This document shows, piece by piece, positions 22,275 through 31,521 of a stretch of DNA of 48,889 nucleotides (the first letter of the stretch is position 1; each line of letters opens with the position of its first letter). The stretch is from an uncultured Rhodospirillales bacterium (lineage in GTDB: Bacteria > Pseudomonadota > Alphaproteobacteria > Reyranellales > Reyranellaceae). The DNA is taken from the NCBI GenBank assembly GCA_902825855.1, contig CADECW010000042.1, positions 2,863 through 51,751 of the forward strand, given 5' to 3'. The notes beneath the pieces are model-generated. The model did no database searches and had not been told where the DNA came from. It saw only the letters and a list, made by a program, of their open reading frames with translations. Both the position numbers and the translations under genes were made by a program.

Positions 22275-22970
22275 ATGACCGAAGGTGCCCCGAAAGGACC
22301 CTGCCCATGCGGACGACCGCCCGCGCTCTGCGTTTGTCCGGCCACACCTGTCGTCGACAACAAGGTGGCGGTTCTTATCTTGCAACATCCACAAGAGCAG
22401 GACCGCGTGTTGGGCACGGCTCGATTGCTGACGCGCTCACTAGCCGACGCTCGGGTCTCAGTGGGGCTGTCATGGCGCAACCTTCGCCATGCATTTGAGA
22501 GGGGAAATGAACAACGCCTTGTCGATCCGCGTCAATGGGGAGTGCTCTATCTCGGCGCCGCCAAGCCTGGAAACAAGGCAAGTCGGCCATGCAAGGACCC
22601 ACTGCTTGCCATAGATCGCTACGGCGAACCGTTGGCCGATCAGAGTGCCGCTTTCAGCGGTCTCCAGGGACTCGTGGCCCTCGACGGGAACTGGGCGCAG
22701 GCCAAGGCGCTGTGGTGGCGCAATGCATGGTTGACGCGGCTCCGTCGCCTCGTCGTCGTGCCGGACGGTCCTTCGCTCTACGGCGATCTTCGCCGCGAGG
22801 CGCGGCCCGACGCCGTTTCGACCCTCGAAGCCGTGGCGTTGGCGCTGTCGGTGCTGGAGCGCGACCCGACGGTGCGCATGCGGCTGCTCACGCCGTTCCG
22901 CGAGCTGGTCGGCCGGGCAAAAGCCGCCGGAATTCGCGACTCCAAGCGGGATCGTCGGTCGCGTCGTTAG
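22275..22970 (+). CDS. DTW-domain tRNA-uridine aminocarboxypropyltransferase
   Basis: 231 residues. An N-terminal metal-type Cys set CPCGRPPALCVC (Cys10, 12, 19, 21) precedes QHPQEQDRVLGTARLL. The motif giving the family its name appears as ALDGNWAQAKAL (137-140, DGNW in place of the usual DGTW). ARPDAVSTLEAVALAL follows, typical of the family. DTW proteins (TapT/TuaA type) transfer an aminocarboxypropyl group from SAM to uridine in tRNA, giving acp3U. It is followed 17 bp later by a hotdog thioesterase gene, probably by chance of position. Confidence 0.85.
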   Translation: MTEGAPKGPCPCGRPPALCVCPATPVVDNKVAVLILQHPQEQDRVLGTARLLTRSLADARVSVGLSWRNLRHAFERGNEQRLVDPRQWGVLYLGAAKPGNKASRPCKDPLLAIDRYGEPLADQSAAFSGLQGLVALDGNWAQAKALWWRNAWLTRLRRLVVVPDGPSLYGDLRREARPDAVSTLEAVALALSVLERDPTVRMRLLTPFRELVGRAKAAGIRDSKRDRRSRR

Positions 22971-22987
22971 GCCCTATAGTCCAACCC

Positions 22988-23419
22988 ATGATGAAGGATG
23001 GCGAGCCGCGGCCGGCGGCGATCGATGTCTTCGCCCTGGCCGCTCGCGACAACTTCGCGCGCTCGCTGGGCATCGAGATCGTGGAGGCATCGCTCGGCCG
23101 CGCGGTCAGCCGGGTCAGGCTCGAGGAGCGCCACATCAACTTCATTGGCGTCGCGCATGGTGGCCTGACCTTCACCCTGGCGGACGCCGCGATGGGCTAT
23201 GCCAGCAATACCCATGGCATCGTGTCGCCCAGCATCGATTCTCATATCCTCTACAGCCTGGCCGCACGCGCGGGCGACGTCCTGACGGCGACGGCCGTGG
23301 AGATCGCGCGCACCAGCAAGCTGTCGAACTACCGGATCGACGTCGTGCGCGGCGATGGGAACCTGGTCGCCGCCATGACCGGCACGGTCTATGTCACCGG
23401 CAAGCCGGTCGAGGTCTAG
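22988..23419 (+). CDS. PaaI-type hotdog thioesterase
   Basis: 143 residues starting MMKDGEPRPAAIDVFA. The hotdog core is RHINFIGVAHGGLTFTLADAA, with the HGG segment and conserved Asp characteristic of PaaI-family acyl-CoA thioesterases. It ends with AAMTGTVYVTGKP. Expected to hydrolyse hydroxyphenylacetyl-CoA or related acyl-CoA esters, releasing CoA. The next gene, another hotdog thioesterase of a different subfamily, starts three bases after its stop, so the two form an operon. Confidence 0.87.
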   Translation: MMKDGEPRPAAIDVFALAARDNFARSLGIEIVEASLGRAVSRVRLEERHINFIGVAHGGLTFTLADAAMGYASNTHGIVSPSIDSHILYSLAARAGDVLTATAVEIARTSKLSNYRIDVVRGDGNLVAAMTGTVYVTGKPVEV

Positions 23420-23422
23420 ACC

Positions 23423-23839
23423 ATGGCGCTTGTCTCCCGTCACGAAGTGATCGTCGAGTGGGGCGACTGCGACCCCGCCGGCATCGTCTACTACCCGTCC
23501 TACTTCCGCTGGTGCGACCAGGCGAGCCATCGCTTGTTGGCGGCGGCCGGCGCGACGCACAACACGCGCGGCGGGCCTTGGACGGAGGGCACGCCCCTCG
23601 TTGCCGCCGAATGTGCCTTCAAGCGCGCCTCGCAGCCCGGCGAGAAGCTTTCGGTCGAGAGCCACGTTTCCCGGTTCGGCCGCAGTTCCTTCACCATAAC
23701 GCACGTGTTCCGTGACATGACGGGCGATATCGCCGCCGAGGGTACCGAAACGCGCATCTGGGCGAAGAAGACGGATGGCGTACGCTCGCTGAAGGCGGTG
23801 CCGATACCCGAGGAGGTGAAACAGCGGCTCGGCGGCTAG
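23423..23839 (+). CDS. Acyl-CoA thioesterase (4-hydroxybenzoyl-CoA thioesterase family)
   Basis: 138 residues. The catalytic block VEWGDCDPAGIVYYPSYFRW contains the Asp of the 4HBT family (DCDPAGIVYYP is the classical signature). AECAFKRASQPGEKLSV follows as the second strand region. It hydrolyses aromatic or short acyl-CoA thioesters in the cytosol. Cotranscribed with the PaaI-type gene; the pair suggests release of CoA from aromatic or branched intermediates, although no degradation cluster is adjacent. Confidence 0.88.
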   Translation: MALVSRHEVIVEWGDCDPAGIVYYPSYFRWCDQASHRLLAAAGATHNTRGGPWTEGTPLVAAECAFKRASQPGEKLSVESHVSRFGRSSFTITHVFRDMTGDIAAEGTETRIWAKKTDGVRSLKAVPIPEEVKQRLGG

Positions 23840-23878
23840 CCGCTGCCTGCCACCCGCCGGCGTCTCGGTCGCCTGCTC

Positions 23879-25474
23879 CTAAGCCGCCTTCAGGATATCC
23901 GCCATCTTTTCGCCGACCATGATCGACGGCGCGTTGGTGTTGCCTGATGGCATCGTCGGGAAGATCGACGCGTCGGCTACGCGCAGTCCGTCCAGCCCGT
24001 GCACCTTCAGCTTGTCGTCGACGACCGTGGTCGGGCCGGCTGGGCCCATGCGGCAGGTGCCGATCGGGTGATACGCGGTCTGCGAGTTGTTCCTGATCCA
24101 GGTCAGGATCTGCTCGTCACTCTGTACAGACAGTCCGGGCGAGAACTCCTCGCCGCGGTAGGAATCCATTGGCTTCGCGTCGACGATCTTGCGCATCATG
24201 CGGAAGCCGCCGACCATCGCCGCCTGGTCGATCGGATCGGCCAGGAAGTTGAAGCGGATCGCCGGCTGCGCCTTGGGATCGGGCGAGCGGACGTGGATCG
24301 AGCCCAGGCTCTCGGGGCGCAGCTGGTAGCAGGCGATCGTCATCGACGGGAAATCCTGCAGCTTGCGCGTTTTGGGGTCCTTGATGGCGTAGGGTACGAG
24401 GTGCATCTGCACGTCGGGCGTTTCGAGTTCGGGCCGCGTCTTCAGGAAGGCGAGCAGCGGTGCCGAGGGCAGGCTCATGAAGCCACCGCCGGTCGCGAGA
24501 TACTTCATCATCTGCGTCACGGCGCCGACGCCGCGGGCCATGTGGTTGTAGGAGACCCGCGGGTCCTTCACCTTCCAGATGATGCGGGCGTTGATGTGGT
24601 CGCGGAAATTCTCGCCCACCGCCTTGAGCTCATGCTTCACCTCGATGCCGTGCCGTTTCAGGAGTTCGGGCTGGCCGATTCCGCTGAGCTCGAGGATTTG
24701 CGGGCTGGCGACGCCGCCCGCCGAGAGGATGGTCTCGCGCGCCTTGGCCTGCACCACCTTGCCGTCCTTCTCGTACTCGACGCCGATGCATCGCTTGCCC
24801 TCGAGCAGCAGGCGCAAGGTGAAGGCGTCGGTGGCGACGTGGAGGTTGGACGAGCGTTTCATCGCCGGCTCGATATAGCAATGCGCGACGCTCATCCGCC
24901 GACCCTTGTAGATCGAGGTCTGAGTCTTGACGACACCTTCCTGGTCCTCGCTGTTGTAGTCGGGGTTGAGCTTGAAGCCCGCGGCCTTGGAAGCGGCGAA
25001 CAGCGCATCGTAGAGCGGGTTCTGGTCGGGCACGGTGGACACCTTCAAGGGGCCCGACGTGCCGCGCCCGTTGCTGCCGTCGCCGTCGACGAAGGTCTCG
25101 ATGCGGGTGAAAAGCGGCGCCACGTCGCGCCAGCTCCAGCCGCGGCAGCCCATCTGCGCCCAGGTGTCGAAGTCGAGCGGCTGGCCGCGCACCCAGACCA
25201 GGCCGTTGATCGAGCTCGAGCCGCCCAAAAGTTTTCCACGCGGCACCGGGATTTTGCGGTTCGCGGTGCCCGGCTCGGGTTCGGACAGGTAGCACCAGTT
25301 GGCGGTCGGATGCTCGATAAGGAGGCCGAACGACAAAGGCATTCGGGAGTAGGGATGGCTGCGCGCACCGGCCTCAAGCAGCAGGACCTTGTTGGCCGGG
25401 TTCTCGCTCAGCCGCGCCGCCAGGGCGCCGCCCGCCGAGCCCGCACCAACGATAATATAGTCATAGTCGGCCAT
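23879..25474 (-). CDS. GMC family FAD oxidoreductase (choline/alcohol dehydrogenase type)
   Basis: 531 residues from MADYDYIIVGAG; GGGAGGA upstream of 25474 decides this start. FAD-binding IIVGAGSAGGALAARLSE is followed by the second GMC signature GKLLGGSSSINGLVWVRG. The active-site His is in SQTAYHPIGTCRMG and the C-terminal block ends with DASIFPTMPSGNTNAP. Full length for the family. It oxidises a primary alcohol such as choline or an aliphatic alcohol, using quinone or O2 as acceptor. No betaine-aldehyde dehydrogenase lies nearby, so a betA assignment is not justified. Confidence 0.9.
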   Translation of the reverse strand: MADYDYIIVGAGSAGGALAARLSENPANKVLLLEAGARSHPYSRMPLSFGLLIEHPTANWCYLSEPEPGTANRKIPVPRGKLLGGSSSINGLVWVRGQPLDFDTWAQMGCRGWSWRDVAPLFTRIETFVDGDGSNGRGTSGPLKVSTVPDQNPLYDALFAASKAAGFKLNPDYNSEDQEGVVKTQTSIYKGRRMSVAHCYIEPAMKRSSNLHVATDAFTLRLLLEGKRCIGVEYEKDGKVVQAKARETILSAGGVASPQILELSGIGQPELLKRHGIEVKHELKAVGENFRDHINARIIWKVKDPRVSYNHMARGVGAVTQMMKYLATGGGFMSLPSAPLLAFLKTRPELETPDVQMHLVPYAIKDPKTRKLQDFPSMTIACYQLRPESLGSIHVRSPDPKAQPAIRFNFLADPIDQAAMVGGFRMMRKIVDAKPMDSYRGEEFSPGLSVQSDEQILTWIRNNSQTAYHPIGTCRMGPAGPTTVVDDKLKVHGLDGLRVADASIFPTMPSGNTNAPSIMVGEKMADILKAA

Positions 25475-25647
25475 GGCCCGAATTCCTCCCCTCACGCGGC
25501 GGCAATCGCCTATGCAAGCTTAACCCTGAGCCATGCACGAAGCTGGGGCAATATCGCCTCGACAGGCGATACGCCTCATGGTCCGATGATCGCGCCGTCG
25601 TTGCTGGGGAGACGGCCGGCACCTGTAGAGTGGGGAAGTAAGGCCGC

Positions 25648-28600
25648 ATGCTGGCTCTGGTTCGTGTCGCCTTGAAGCGGCCTTACACGTTCGTTGTCCT
25701 TGCGCTGTTGATTCTTATCGTCGGTCCGCTTTCCGCGATGCGGACGCCGACTGACATCTTCCCGGAAATCCGCATCCCAGTGATCGCCGTCGTCTGGCAG
25801 TACACCGGCTTGCCGCCCGACCAGATGTCGGGCCGGGTCATGCTGCAGTTCCAGAGGGCGCTCACCACCACCGTCAACGACATCGAGCATATCGAAGGCA
25901 CGTCCTACACCGGCGTCGGCATCGTTAAGGTCTTCTTCCAGCCGGGCACCGACATCCGCACGGCCAACGCGCAGGTCACGGCGATCTCGCAGACCGTCCT
26001 GAAGCAGATGCCGCCCAACATCACGCCGCCCTTGATCCTGAACTACAATGCCTCGACGGTGCCGATCATCCAGCTGGCGCTCGCCGGCAAGGGCATGTCG
26101 GAGCAGGCCGTTTTCGACATCGCCATCAATACCGTGCGCACGCCGCTGGTCACGGTTCCGGGCGCCGCGATCCCGTTCCCGTTCGGCGGCAAGTTCCGCC
26201 AGATCCAGATCGACCTCGATCCTGCCGCCCTGCAGGCGCGCGGCCTGTCGGCCAACGATGTCGCCAATGCGCTCGCCGCCCAGAACCTGCTCACGCCGGT
26301 CGGCACCCAGAAGATCGGCGGCTACGAATACGCCATCCAGCTCAACAACGCCCCGACCGACTTCCAGGCCCTGGCCGATCTGCCGGTCTTCACCGCCAAC
26401 GGTGCCATGGTCTATCTGCGCGACGTGGCGCAGGTGCGCGACGGCAACCCGCCGCAGACCAACATCGTGCATGTCGACGGCGGCCGCTCGGTGCTCCTGC
26501 AGGTGCTGAAGAACGGCTCGATTTCCACGCTCGCCATCATCGACGGCATCAAGCAGCGCGTCGCGGAACTGCGCCGGACCCTGCCCGACAACGTGTCGAT
26601 CGCCATCCTCGGCGACCAGTCGCTGTTCGTCGAGGGCGCGATCGGCGGCGTGGCGCTGGAGGCGGTGATCGCCGCGGTCCTGACCAGCCTGATGATCCTG
26701 CTGTTCCTCGGCAGCTGGCGATCGACGGTGATCATCGCCACGTCGATCCCGCTCGCCATCCTGGGCTCGATCGCGCTCCTGTCGCTGTTCGGCGAAACGC
26801 TGAACATCATGACCCTGGGCGGTCTGGCTTTGGCCGTCGGCATCCTGGTAGACGATGCCACCGTCACCATCGAGAACATCAACTGGCATCTCGAGCAGGG
26901 CAAGGATGTCGAGACCGCGATCATGGACGGCGCCCGGCAGATCGTGACCCCGGCCTTCGTCTCGCTGCTCTGCATCTGCATCGTCTTCGTGCCGATGTTC
27001 TTCCTCGAAGGTGTCGCCCGCTTCCTGTTCGTGCCGATGGCGCTGGCGGTGATGTTCGCCATGACGTGCTCGTTCATCCTGTCGCGCACCCTGGTGCCGA
27101 CCATGGCGAACTACCTGCTGAAGCCGCATGCCGGGCACGGCCATGACAAGCCGCCGTCGCGCAATCCGCTGGTGCTCTTCCAGCGCGGCTTCGAGGTTCG
27201 CTTCGAACGCATCCGCGACGTCTATCGCGACCTGCTGGCGATGGCGCTGGCGCGTCGCGGCCTCTTCATCGTCGGTTTCATGGCCTTCGTGCTGGCGTCG
27301 TTCCTGCTGACGCCCTTTCTCGGCCAGAACTTCTTCCCCGTGGTCGATTCGGGCCAGATCCTGATGCATGCCCGCGCACCGGTCGGCACGCGCGTCGAGG
27401 AAAGCGCCAACTACTTCGCCCAGATCCAGAAGGCGATACGCCAGATCATCCCGCCTCAGGAGATCGCGGCGATGGTCGACAACGTCGGCATGCCGGTAAG
27501 CGGCATCAACATGACCTACAACAACACCGGCACGATCGGACCGCAGGACGGCGACATCCAGATCAAGCTCACCGAGCATCATGGCCCCACCGCCGACTAC
27601 GTGCGCGAGCTGCGCCGCCAGCTGCCCGAGCAGTTCCCCGGTTTCACCTTCTCGTTCCTCCCGGCCGACATCATCAGCCAGATCCTGAACTTCGGGGCGC
27701 CGTCGCCGATCGACGTCCAGGTGAGGGGCTCCGACCTCAAGGCCAACTTCGAGCACGCCAACAAGCTCCTGGCCCGCATCCGCCAGGTGCCGGGCATCGT
27801 CGATGCCCGTATCCAGCAGTCGCGCTCCGCGCCGGTGTTCGCCGTCGATATCGACCGCACGCGGGCGCAGTATGTCGGCCTGACCACGCGCGATGTGACC
27901 AACTCGCTGGTCGTCAATCTCGCGGGGTCGAGCCAGGTCGCGCCGACCTACTGGCTGAACCCGGCCAACGGCGTGTCCTACTCCATCGTCATGCAGACGC
28001 CGCAGTACCGGCTGGATTCTCTGGCAGCGCTGTCCAATCTGCCCATCGCCGCGCCGGCGGCGAGCCAACTCCAGGTGCTGGGCGGCATCGCCGACGTGCG
28101 CCGCGACACGGCCAACGCCGTGGTCTCGCAATACGATCTGCAGGGCATGGTGCAGATCTATGCCGGCGTTCAGGGTCGCGACTTGGGCGCGGTGGCGGCT
28201 GACGTGCGCCGGATCATCGCCGAGCTCGCGCCCGAGCAGTCGCCGCGCATCCGCGCGGTCAAGATGCAGGGCCAGGTCAGGACCATGGAGAGCGCGTTCT
28301 CCGGCCTGTTGTTCGGGCTGCTCGGCGCCATCGTCCTGATCTACCTGCTGATCGTCGTGAACTTCCAGTCGTGGAGCGATCCGTTCGTCATCATCACGGC
28401 GCTGCCCGCGGCGCTTGCCGGCATCGTCTGGATGCTGTTCGCCACCTACACGACGCTGTCCGTGCCGGCGCTGACCGGGGCGATCATGTGCATGGGCGTG
28501 GCGACGGCCAACTCGGTGCTGGTGATCAGCTTCGCGCGCGAACGCCTGGAAGAGCTGGGTGATGCGACGCAAGCGGCTCTAGAGGCGGGCTATGTGCGTT

Positions 28601-28830
28601 TCCGACCGGTGCTGATGACGGCCCTCGCCATGATCATCGGCATGGCGCCCATGGCGCTTGGTTTCGGCGAAGGCGGCGAGCAGAACGCGCCGCTCGGTCG
28701 CGCCGTGATCGGTGGCCTGATCTTTGCGACGGTCGCCACGCTCATCTTCGTACCCGTCGTCTTCAGCGTGATCCACAGGCACCACGGCAAGACCGTGCCG
28801 GCTGCTTCCGGAGTTCCCAATGCCGCCTGA
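25648..28830 (+). CDS. RND efflux transporter, inner-membrane pump
   Basis: 1060 residues, full AcrB-like length. The first membrane helix follows immediately (RPYTFVVLALLILIVGPLSA), then the PTDIFPEIRIPV porter segment. The proton-relay helix contains GILVDDATVT with Asp402 and Asp403. Two sets of six helices and two periplasmic loops are seen, with ATANSVLVISFARE near the C terminus. The pump would export hydrophobic compounds using proton force. Its gene comes before that of the adaptor, the reverse of acrAB order, and overlaps it by 11 bp. Confidence 0.92.
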   Translation: MLALVRVALKRPYTFVVLALLILIVGPLSAMRTPTDIFPEIRIPVIAVVWQYTGLPPDQMSGRVMLQFQRALTTTVNDIEHIEGTSYTGVGIVKVFFQPGTDIRTANAQVTAISQTVLKQMPPNITPPLILNYNASTVPIIQLALAGKGMSEQAVFDIAINTVRTPLVTVPGAAIPFPFGGKFRQIQIDLDPAALQARGLSANDVANALAAQNLLTPVGTQKIGGYEYAIQLNNAPTDFQALADLPVFTANGAMVYLRDVAQVRDGNPPQTNIVHVDGGRSVLLQVLKNGSISTLAIIDGIKQRVAELRRTLPDNVSIAILGDQSLFVEGAIGGVALEAVIAAVLTSLMILLFLGSWRSTVIIATSIPLAILGSIALLSLFGETLNIMTLGGLALAVGILVDDATVTIENINWHLEQGKDVETAIMDGARQIVTPAFVSLLCICIVFVPMFFLEGVARFLFVPMALAVMFAMTCSFILSRTLVPTMANYLLKPHAGHGHDKPPSRNPLVLFQRGFEVRFERIRDVYRDLLAMALARRGLFIVGFMAFVLASFLLTPFLGQNFFPVVDSGQILMHARAPVGTRVEESANYFAQIQKAIRQIIPPQEIAAMVDNVGMPVSGINMTYNNTGTIGPQDGDIQIKLTEHHGPTADYVRELRRQLPEQFPGFTFSFLPADIISQILNFGAPSPIDVQVRGSDLKANFEHANKLLARIRQVPGIVDARIQQSRSAPVFAVDIDRTRAQYVGLTTRDVTNSLVVNLAGSSQVAPTYWLNPANGVSYSIVMQTPQYRLDSLAALSNLPIAAPAASQLQVLGGIADVRRDTANAVVSQYDLQGMVQIYAGVQGRDLGAVAADVRRIIAELAPEQSPRIRAVKMQGQVRTMESAFSGLLFGLLGAIVLIYLLIVVNFQSWSDPFVIITALPAALAGIVWMLFATYTTLSVPALTGAIMCMGVATANSVLVISFARERLEELGDATQAALEAGYVRFRPVLMTALAMIIGMAPMALGFGEGGEQNAPLGRAVIGGLIFATVATLIFVPVVFSVIHRHHGKTVPAASGVPNAA

Positions 28831-30004
28831 CTCTCCCGCCCACGCTTCGCCCAGGCCGCGCCGCGGCGGCCTTGCCATCGCGGGCCTCATCGCGCTGGCG
28901 GCCGGCGGCTTCGTCGTCGCGAGCGGCCTGTGGAACCGCAACGCCAGCGAGGCCAAGCTCAAGGAGTGGACCGACACCCAGGCCATCCCGACGGTCAACG
29001 TCGTGGAGCCGGCGACGAGCGCCAACCAGACCACGCTCGACCTGCCGGGCCGGCTCGAGGCCTATGCGCGGGCGCCCATCTATGCCCGCGTCGGCGGCTT
29101 CCTGAAAGCCTGGCATGTCGACATCGGCGCCACCGTGAAGGCGGGGCAGCTACTGGCGGAAATCGAGGCGCCGGACCTCGACCAGCAGCTGCTGCAGGCC
29201 AAGGCGGCTCTTGCCAGTGCCCAGGCGGCCGAAGCGCTGGCGACGGTGACGGCCCAGCGCTGGCAGCAGCTGGGTGGCGCCAACACCGTTTCCCGCCAGA
29301 CGGTCGACGAGAAGACCGCCGACCTCACCGTGAAGCAGGCCCTGACCAAGGCGGCCCAGGCCGCGGTCGATCGCCTCGAAGTGCTTTATTCCTTCAAGCG
29401 CCTGACGGCGCCGTTCGACGGCATCGTCACGACGCGCAACACCGATATCGGCGCGCTGATCAACGCCGATTCGAGCGCCGGCCTCGCGCTGTTCGTGGTC
29501 TCCGATGTCGCCAGGCTCAGGGTCACGGTCAGCGTGCCGCAGAACTATGTGCCGGCTGTCCGGATCAATTCCAAGGTGCAGATCACAGTCCCCGAGTATC
29601 CCGGCAAGGTCTACAGCGGCGTGGTCGATGCTTCCTCGCGCGCGGTCGACGCTCAAAGCGGCACCACGCGCATGCAGATCGTGGTCGACAACAGCTCGGG
29701 AGAGCTGATGCCGGGTGCGTTCGCCAACACCCGCATTGAATTGCCCGCCAACCTGCAGGCGCTCAGCATCCCCGCGGGCGCCCTGATCTTCGACCAGAAG
29801 GGGCTGCGCGTGGCCACGGTCGATGCCAGCAGCAAGGTCGTGTTGAAGCCGATCACCATCGCCCGCGATCTCGGTCAGGTCGTTGAAATCGCCAGAGGGA
29901 TCGCGGCCGGCGACCGTGTCATCGAGAGCCCGCCCGACGGCCTCGCCGACGGCGATCAGGTGCGGGTAGTCACGCTCGCAAAACCGGCGGCGGCTTCTCG
30001 CTAG
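28820..30004 (+). CDS. RND efflux periplasmic adaptor (membrane fusion protein)
   Basis: 394 residues. One N-terminal membrane segment (GGLAIAGLIALAAGGFVVAS) is followed by the family barrel start RLEAYARAPIYARVGGFLK. The lipoyl half-motifs are VDIGATVKAGQLLAEIEAPD and RLTAPFDGIVTTRNTDIGAL, with a coiled-coil hairpin between (QQLLQAKAALASAQAAEAL onward). It links the pump to an outer-membrane channel, and no channel gene is present here. The ATG lies inside the pump gene, so translation is coupled. A strong terminator follows. Confidence 0.92.
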   Translation: MPPDSPAHASPRPRRGGLAIAGLIALAAGGFVVASGLWNRNASEAKLKEWTDTQAIPTVNVVEPATSANQTTLDLPGRLEAYARAPIYARVGGFLKAWHVDIGATVKAGQLLAEIEAPDLDQQLLQAKAALASAQAAEALATVTAQRWQQLGGANTVSRQTVDEKTADLTVKQALTKAAQAAVDRLEVLYSFKRLTAPFDGIVTTRNTDIGALINADSSAGLALFVVSDVARLRVTVSVPQNYVPAVRINSKVQITVPEYPGKVYSGVVDASSRAVDAQSGTTRMQIVVDNSSGELMPGAFANTRIELPANLQALSIPAGALIFDQKGLRVATVDASSKVVLKPITIARDLGQVVEIARGIAAGDRVIESPPDGLADGDQVRVVTLAKPAAASR

Positions 30005-30029
30005 GTCTACGCCGGCAACGTTCAACGAA

Positions 30030-30060
30030 GAACCCCGCCCACTGGCGGCGGGCGGGGTTC
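30030..30060 (+). terminator. Terminator hairpin after the RND operon
   Basis: GAACCCCGCCC (30030-30040), nine-base loop, GGGCGGGGTTC (30050-30060): a perfect 11-bp stem, 26 bp after the adaptor stop. The tail GTTCGTTCGG is only weakly U-rich. Confidence 0.8.
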
Positions 30061-30105
30061 GTTCGGGACATTGTCCCCTCCGTACAATCGGGAGGCAGGC
30101 CCTCC

Positions 30106-30243
30106 ATGGACGATAAGGTCGCGGAGTTTCGGTGCCGCGTCACCGGCGACTGTCGGGTGGAGTCATGCGCCCCTCTCTTCCCCCGCTGCGAACGACCGGA
30201 GCGTAAGGCCCTGTTCGGTGGACAATCAAGACAGGGAGCCTGA
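30106..30243 (+). CDS. Candidate 45-residue four-cysteine small protein
   Basis: A short frame from ATG 30106 to TGA 30241-30243, with GGGAGG (30090-30095) upstream. The product starts MDDKVAEFRCRVTGDC and has Cys10, Cys16, Cys21 and Cys28, spacing C-x5-C-x4-C-x6-C, then a basic tail. It looks like a small metal-binding or zinc-ribbon-like domain, but I do not recognise a family. The ribosome site can pair with CCTCC next to the ATG. The surrounding 380-bp gap (30005-30384) otherwise holds the RND terminator and a half repeat. This may be a chance frame; third positions look GC-rich as in real genes. Confidence 0.4.
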   Translation: MDDKVAEFRCRVTGDCRVESCAPLFPRCERPERKALFGGQSRQGA

Positions 30244-30282
30244 CCTAGCTCCCGAAACGGCGGGTCAGGATGGATCGAAAGA

Positions 30283-30331
30283 AAAGGTCCCTCCACTTCG
30301 CCTCGCTTCGCTCGGCTCCGGTCGGGATGAC
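30283..30331 (-). repeat. Half copy of the dispersed inverted repeat
   Basis: AGGTCCCTCCACTTCG (from 30285) to TCGGGATGAC (30322-30331). This matches, on the opposite strand, the left half of the copy at 7813-7932, including GGAGCCGAGC and GCGAAGTGGAGGGACCT. The other half is absent. It lies 54 bp upstream of the AI-2E-family gene. Confidence 0.8.
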
Positions 30332-30384
30332 GGAAGTGGGCTGCTATATGCGATAGCCTTGAAGCGAAGGGCGGGGAGACGACG

Positions 30385-31464
30385 ATGATCGACACGGAAA
30401 AGGGCAGGCTCGAGCTGTCGCGGTTCACCATCGACATGGCGGTGCGACTCGCGCTGATCGCGGGCGTCGCCTATGTCAGCTTGCTGCTGCTGCGGCCGGT
30501 AGCGCCGCTGCTGCTGTGGTCCGTGATCCTCGCGGTTGCCGTCTTCCCGCTCTACTCCTTGCTGCGCCGCCGCGCCGGCGTGCGGCCTTGGCTGGGCGGG
30601 ACCCTGCTGTCGATCGTGCTGCTGGTGCTGTTGGTGACGCCCGTCATCCTGCTGTCGACGTCGGCCATCCAGACCCTCGAAGCCTATGGGCACATGGTGA
30701 TGGAGGGCAACCGAGTGGTGCCGCCGCCACCGGACTCGCTCAGCACATGGCCGGTGATCGGTGAACGCCTTCATGCATTCTGGCTCGCAGCCGCGAACGA
30801 CTCGCGCTCTTTCATCACCGGCCATATCCCGCAGATCGCTTCGTTCGGCCGCTTCATCGGCAGCATTGCCGCCGGAGTCGCCTTCGAAGTGCTTCAATTT
30901 GCAGCGGCGATTGTCGTCGCCGGTGTCCTGCTCGCCTATTCGGATCGGCTGAGTGTCACCGTGACCGGCCTTGCCGGTCGCATCGCGGACGCTCGCGGCC
31001 GCCACTTCGTCGAGATCGCCGGCTCTACCATCCGCAACGTCTCGCAAGGCGTGATCGGCGTGGCGCTGCTGCAGGCGGCCCTGCTGGGGCTTGGCCTGCT
31101 GGTTGCGGAGGTGCCGTTCGCCGGTGCGCTCACCTTCGTCTGCCTGGTGCTGGCGATCGTCCAGGTCGGGCCCAACATCGTCATGATCCCGGTCATCATC
31201 TGGGTTTGGTTCGCAATGCCATCCGTCACGGCGGCCATCTTCACGGTCTACACCGCGCCGCTGCTGCTGCTCGACAACGTGCTGCGCCCGATCTTGATGG
31301 CGCGCGGCCTGCAGACGCCGATGCCAGTCATCCTCGCCGGCGTGATCTGCGGCACTCTGGCGGGCGGCCTGATCGGGCTGTTCGTCGGCCCGGTCGTGCT
31401 GGCGGTGTTCTACGATCTGCTGCAGACCTGGATGGCTGCCGCACCGATCGATGAGAAGCGGTAA
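30385..31464 (+). CDS. AI-2E family transporter (TqsA/PerM-like)
   Basis: 359 residues with about eight membrane segments. GGGGAG lies six bases before the ATG. Family features are the N-terminal helix pair (LIAGVAYVSLLLLRPVAPLL), the segment SQGVIGVALLQAALLGLGLL and the C-terminal LLDNVLRPILMARGLQTPMP, a hallmark of this family. Members transport varied small molecules or ions; autoinducer-2 export is proven for few. A dispersed half repeat upstream may include part of its leader. No functional partner is seen. Confidence 0.9.
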   Translation: MIDTEKGRLELSRFTIDMAVRLALIAGVAYVSLLLLRPVAPLLLWSVILAVAVFPLYSLLRRRAGVRPWLGGTLLSIVLLVLLVTPVILLSTSAIQTLEAYGHMVMEGNRVVPPPPDSLSTWPVIGERLHAFWLAAANDSRSFITGHIPQIASFGRFIGSIAAGVAFEVLQFAAAIVVAGVLLAYSDRLSVTVTGLAGRIADARGRHFVEIAGSTIRNVSQGVIGVALLQAALLGLGLLVAEVPFAGALTFVCLVLAIVQVGPNIVMIPVIIWVWFAMPSVTAAIFTVYTAPLLLLDNVLRPILMARGLQTPMPVILAGVICGTLAGGLIGLFVGPVVLAVFYDLLQTWMAAAPIDEKR

Positions 31465-31521
31465 GTTCCTTTGCGGTTCAGCACCGAGTGGCGCATGCCC
31501 AGCGCTACTTCCGGAACAACG

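Noticed and set aside
25576..28572. A 998-codon open frame opposite the RND pump
   Set aside because: Low-complexity composition (Asp, Arg, His, Gly) and full overlap with a clear RND gene show a shadow frame.
30071..30388. A 105-codon frame in the gap before the AI-2E gene
   Set aside because: It runs through the half repeat, has poor codon character and overlaps the next start; the 45-codon frame at 30106 is the more credible one.
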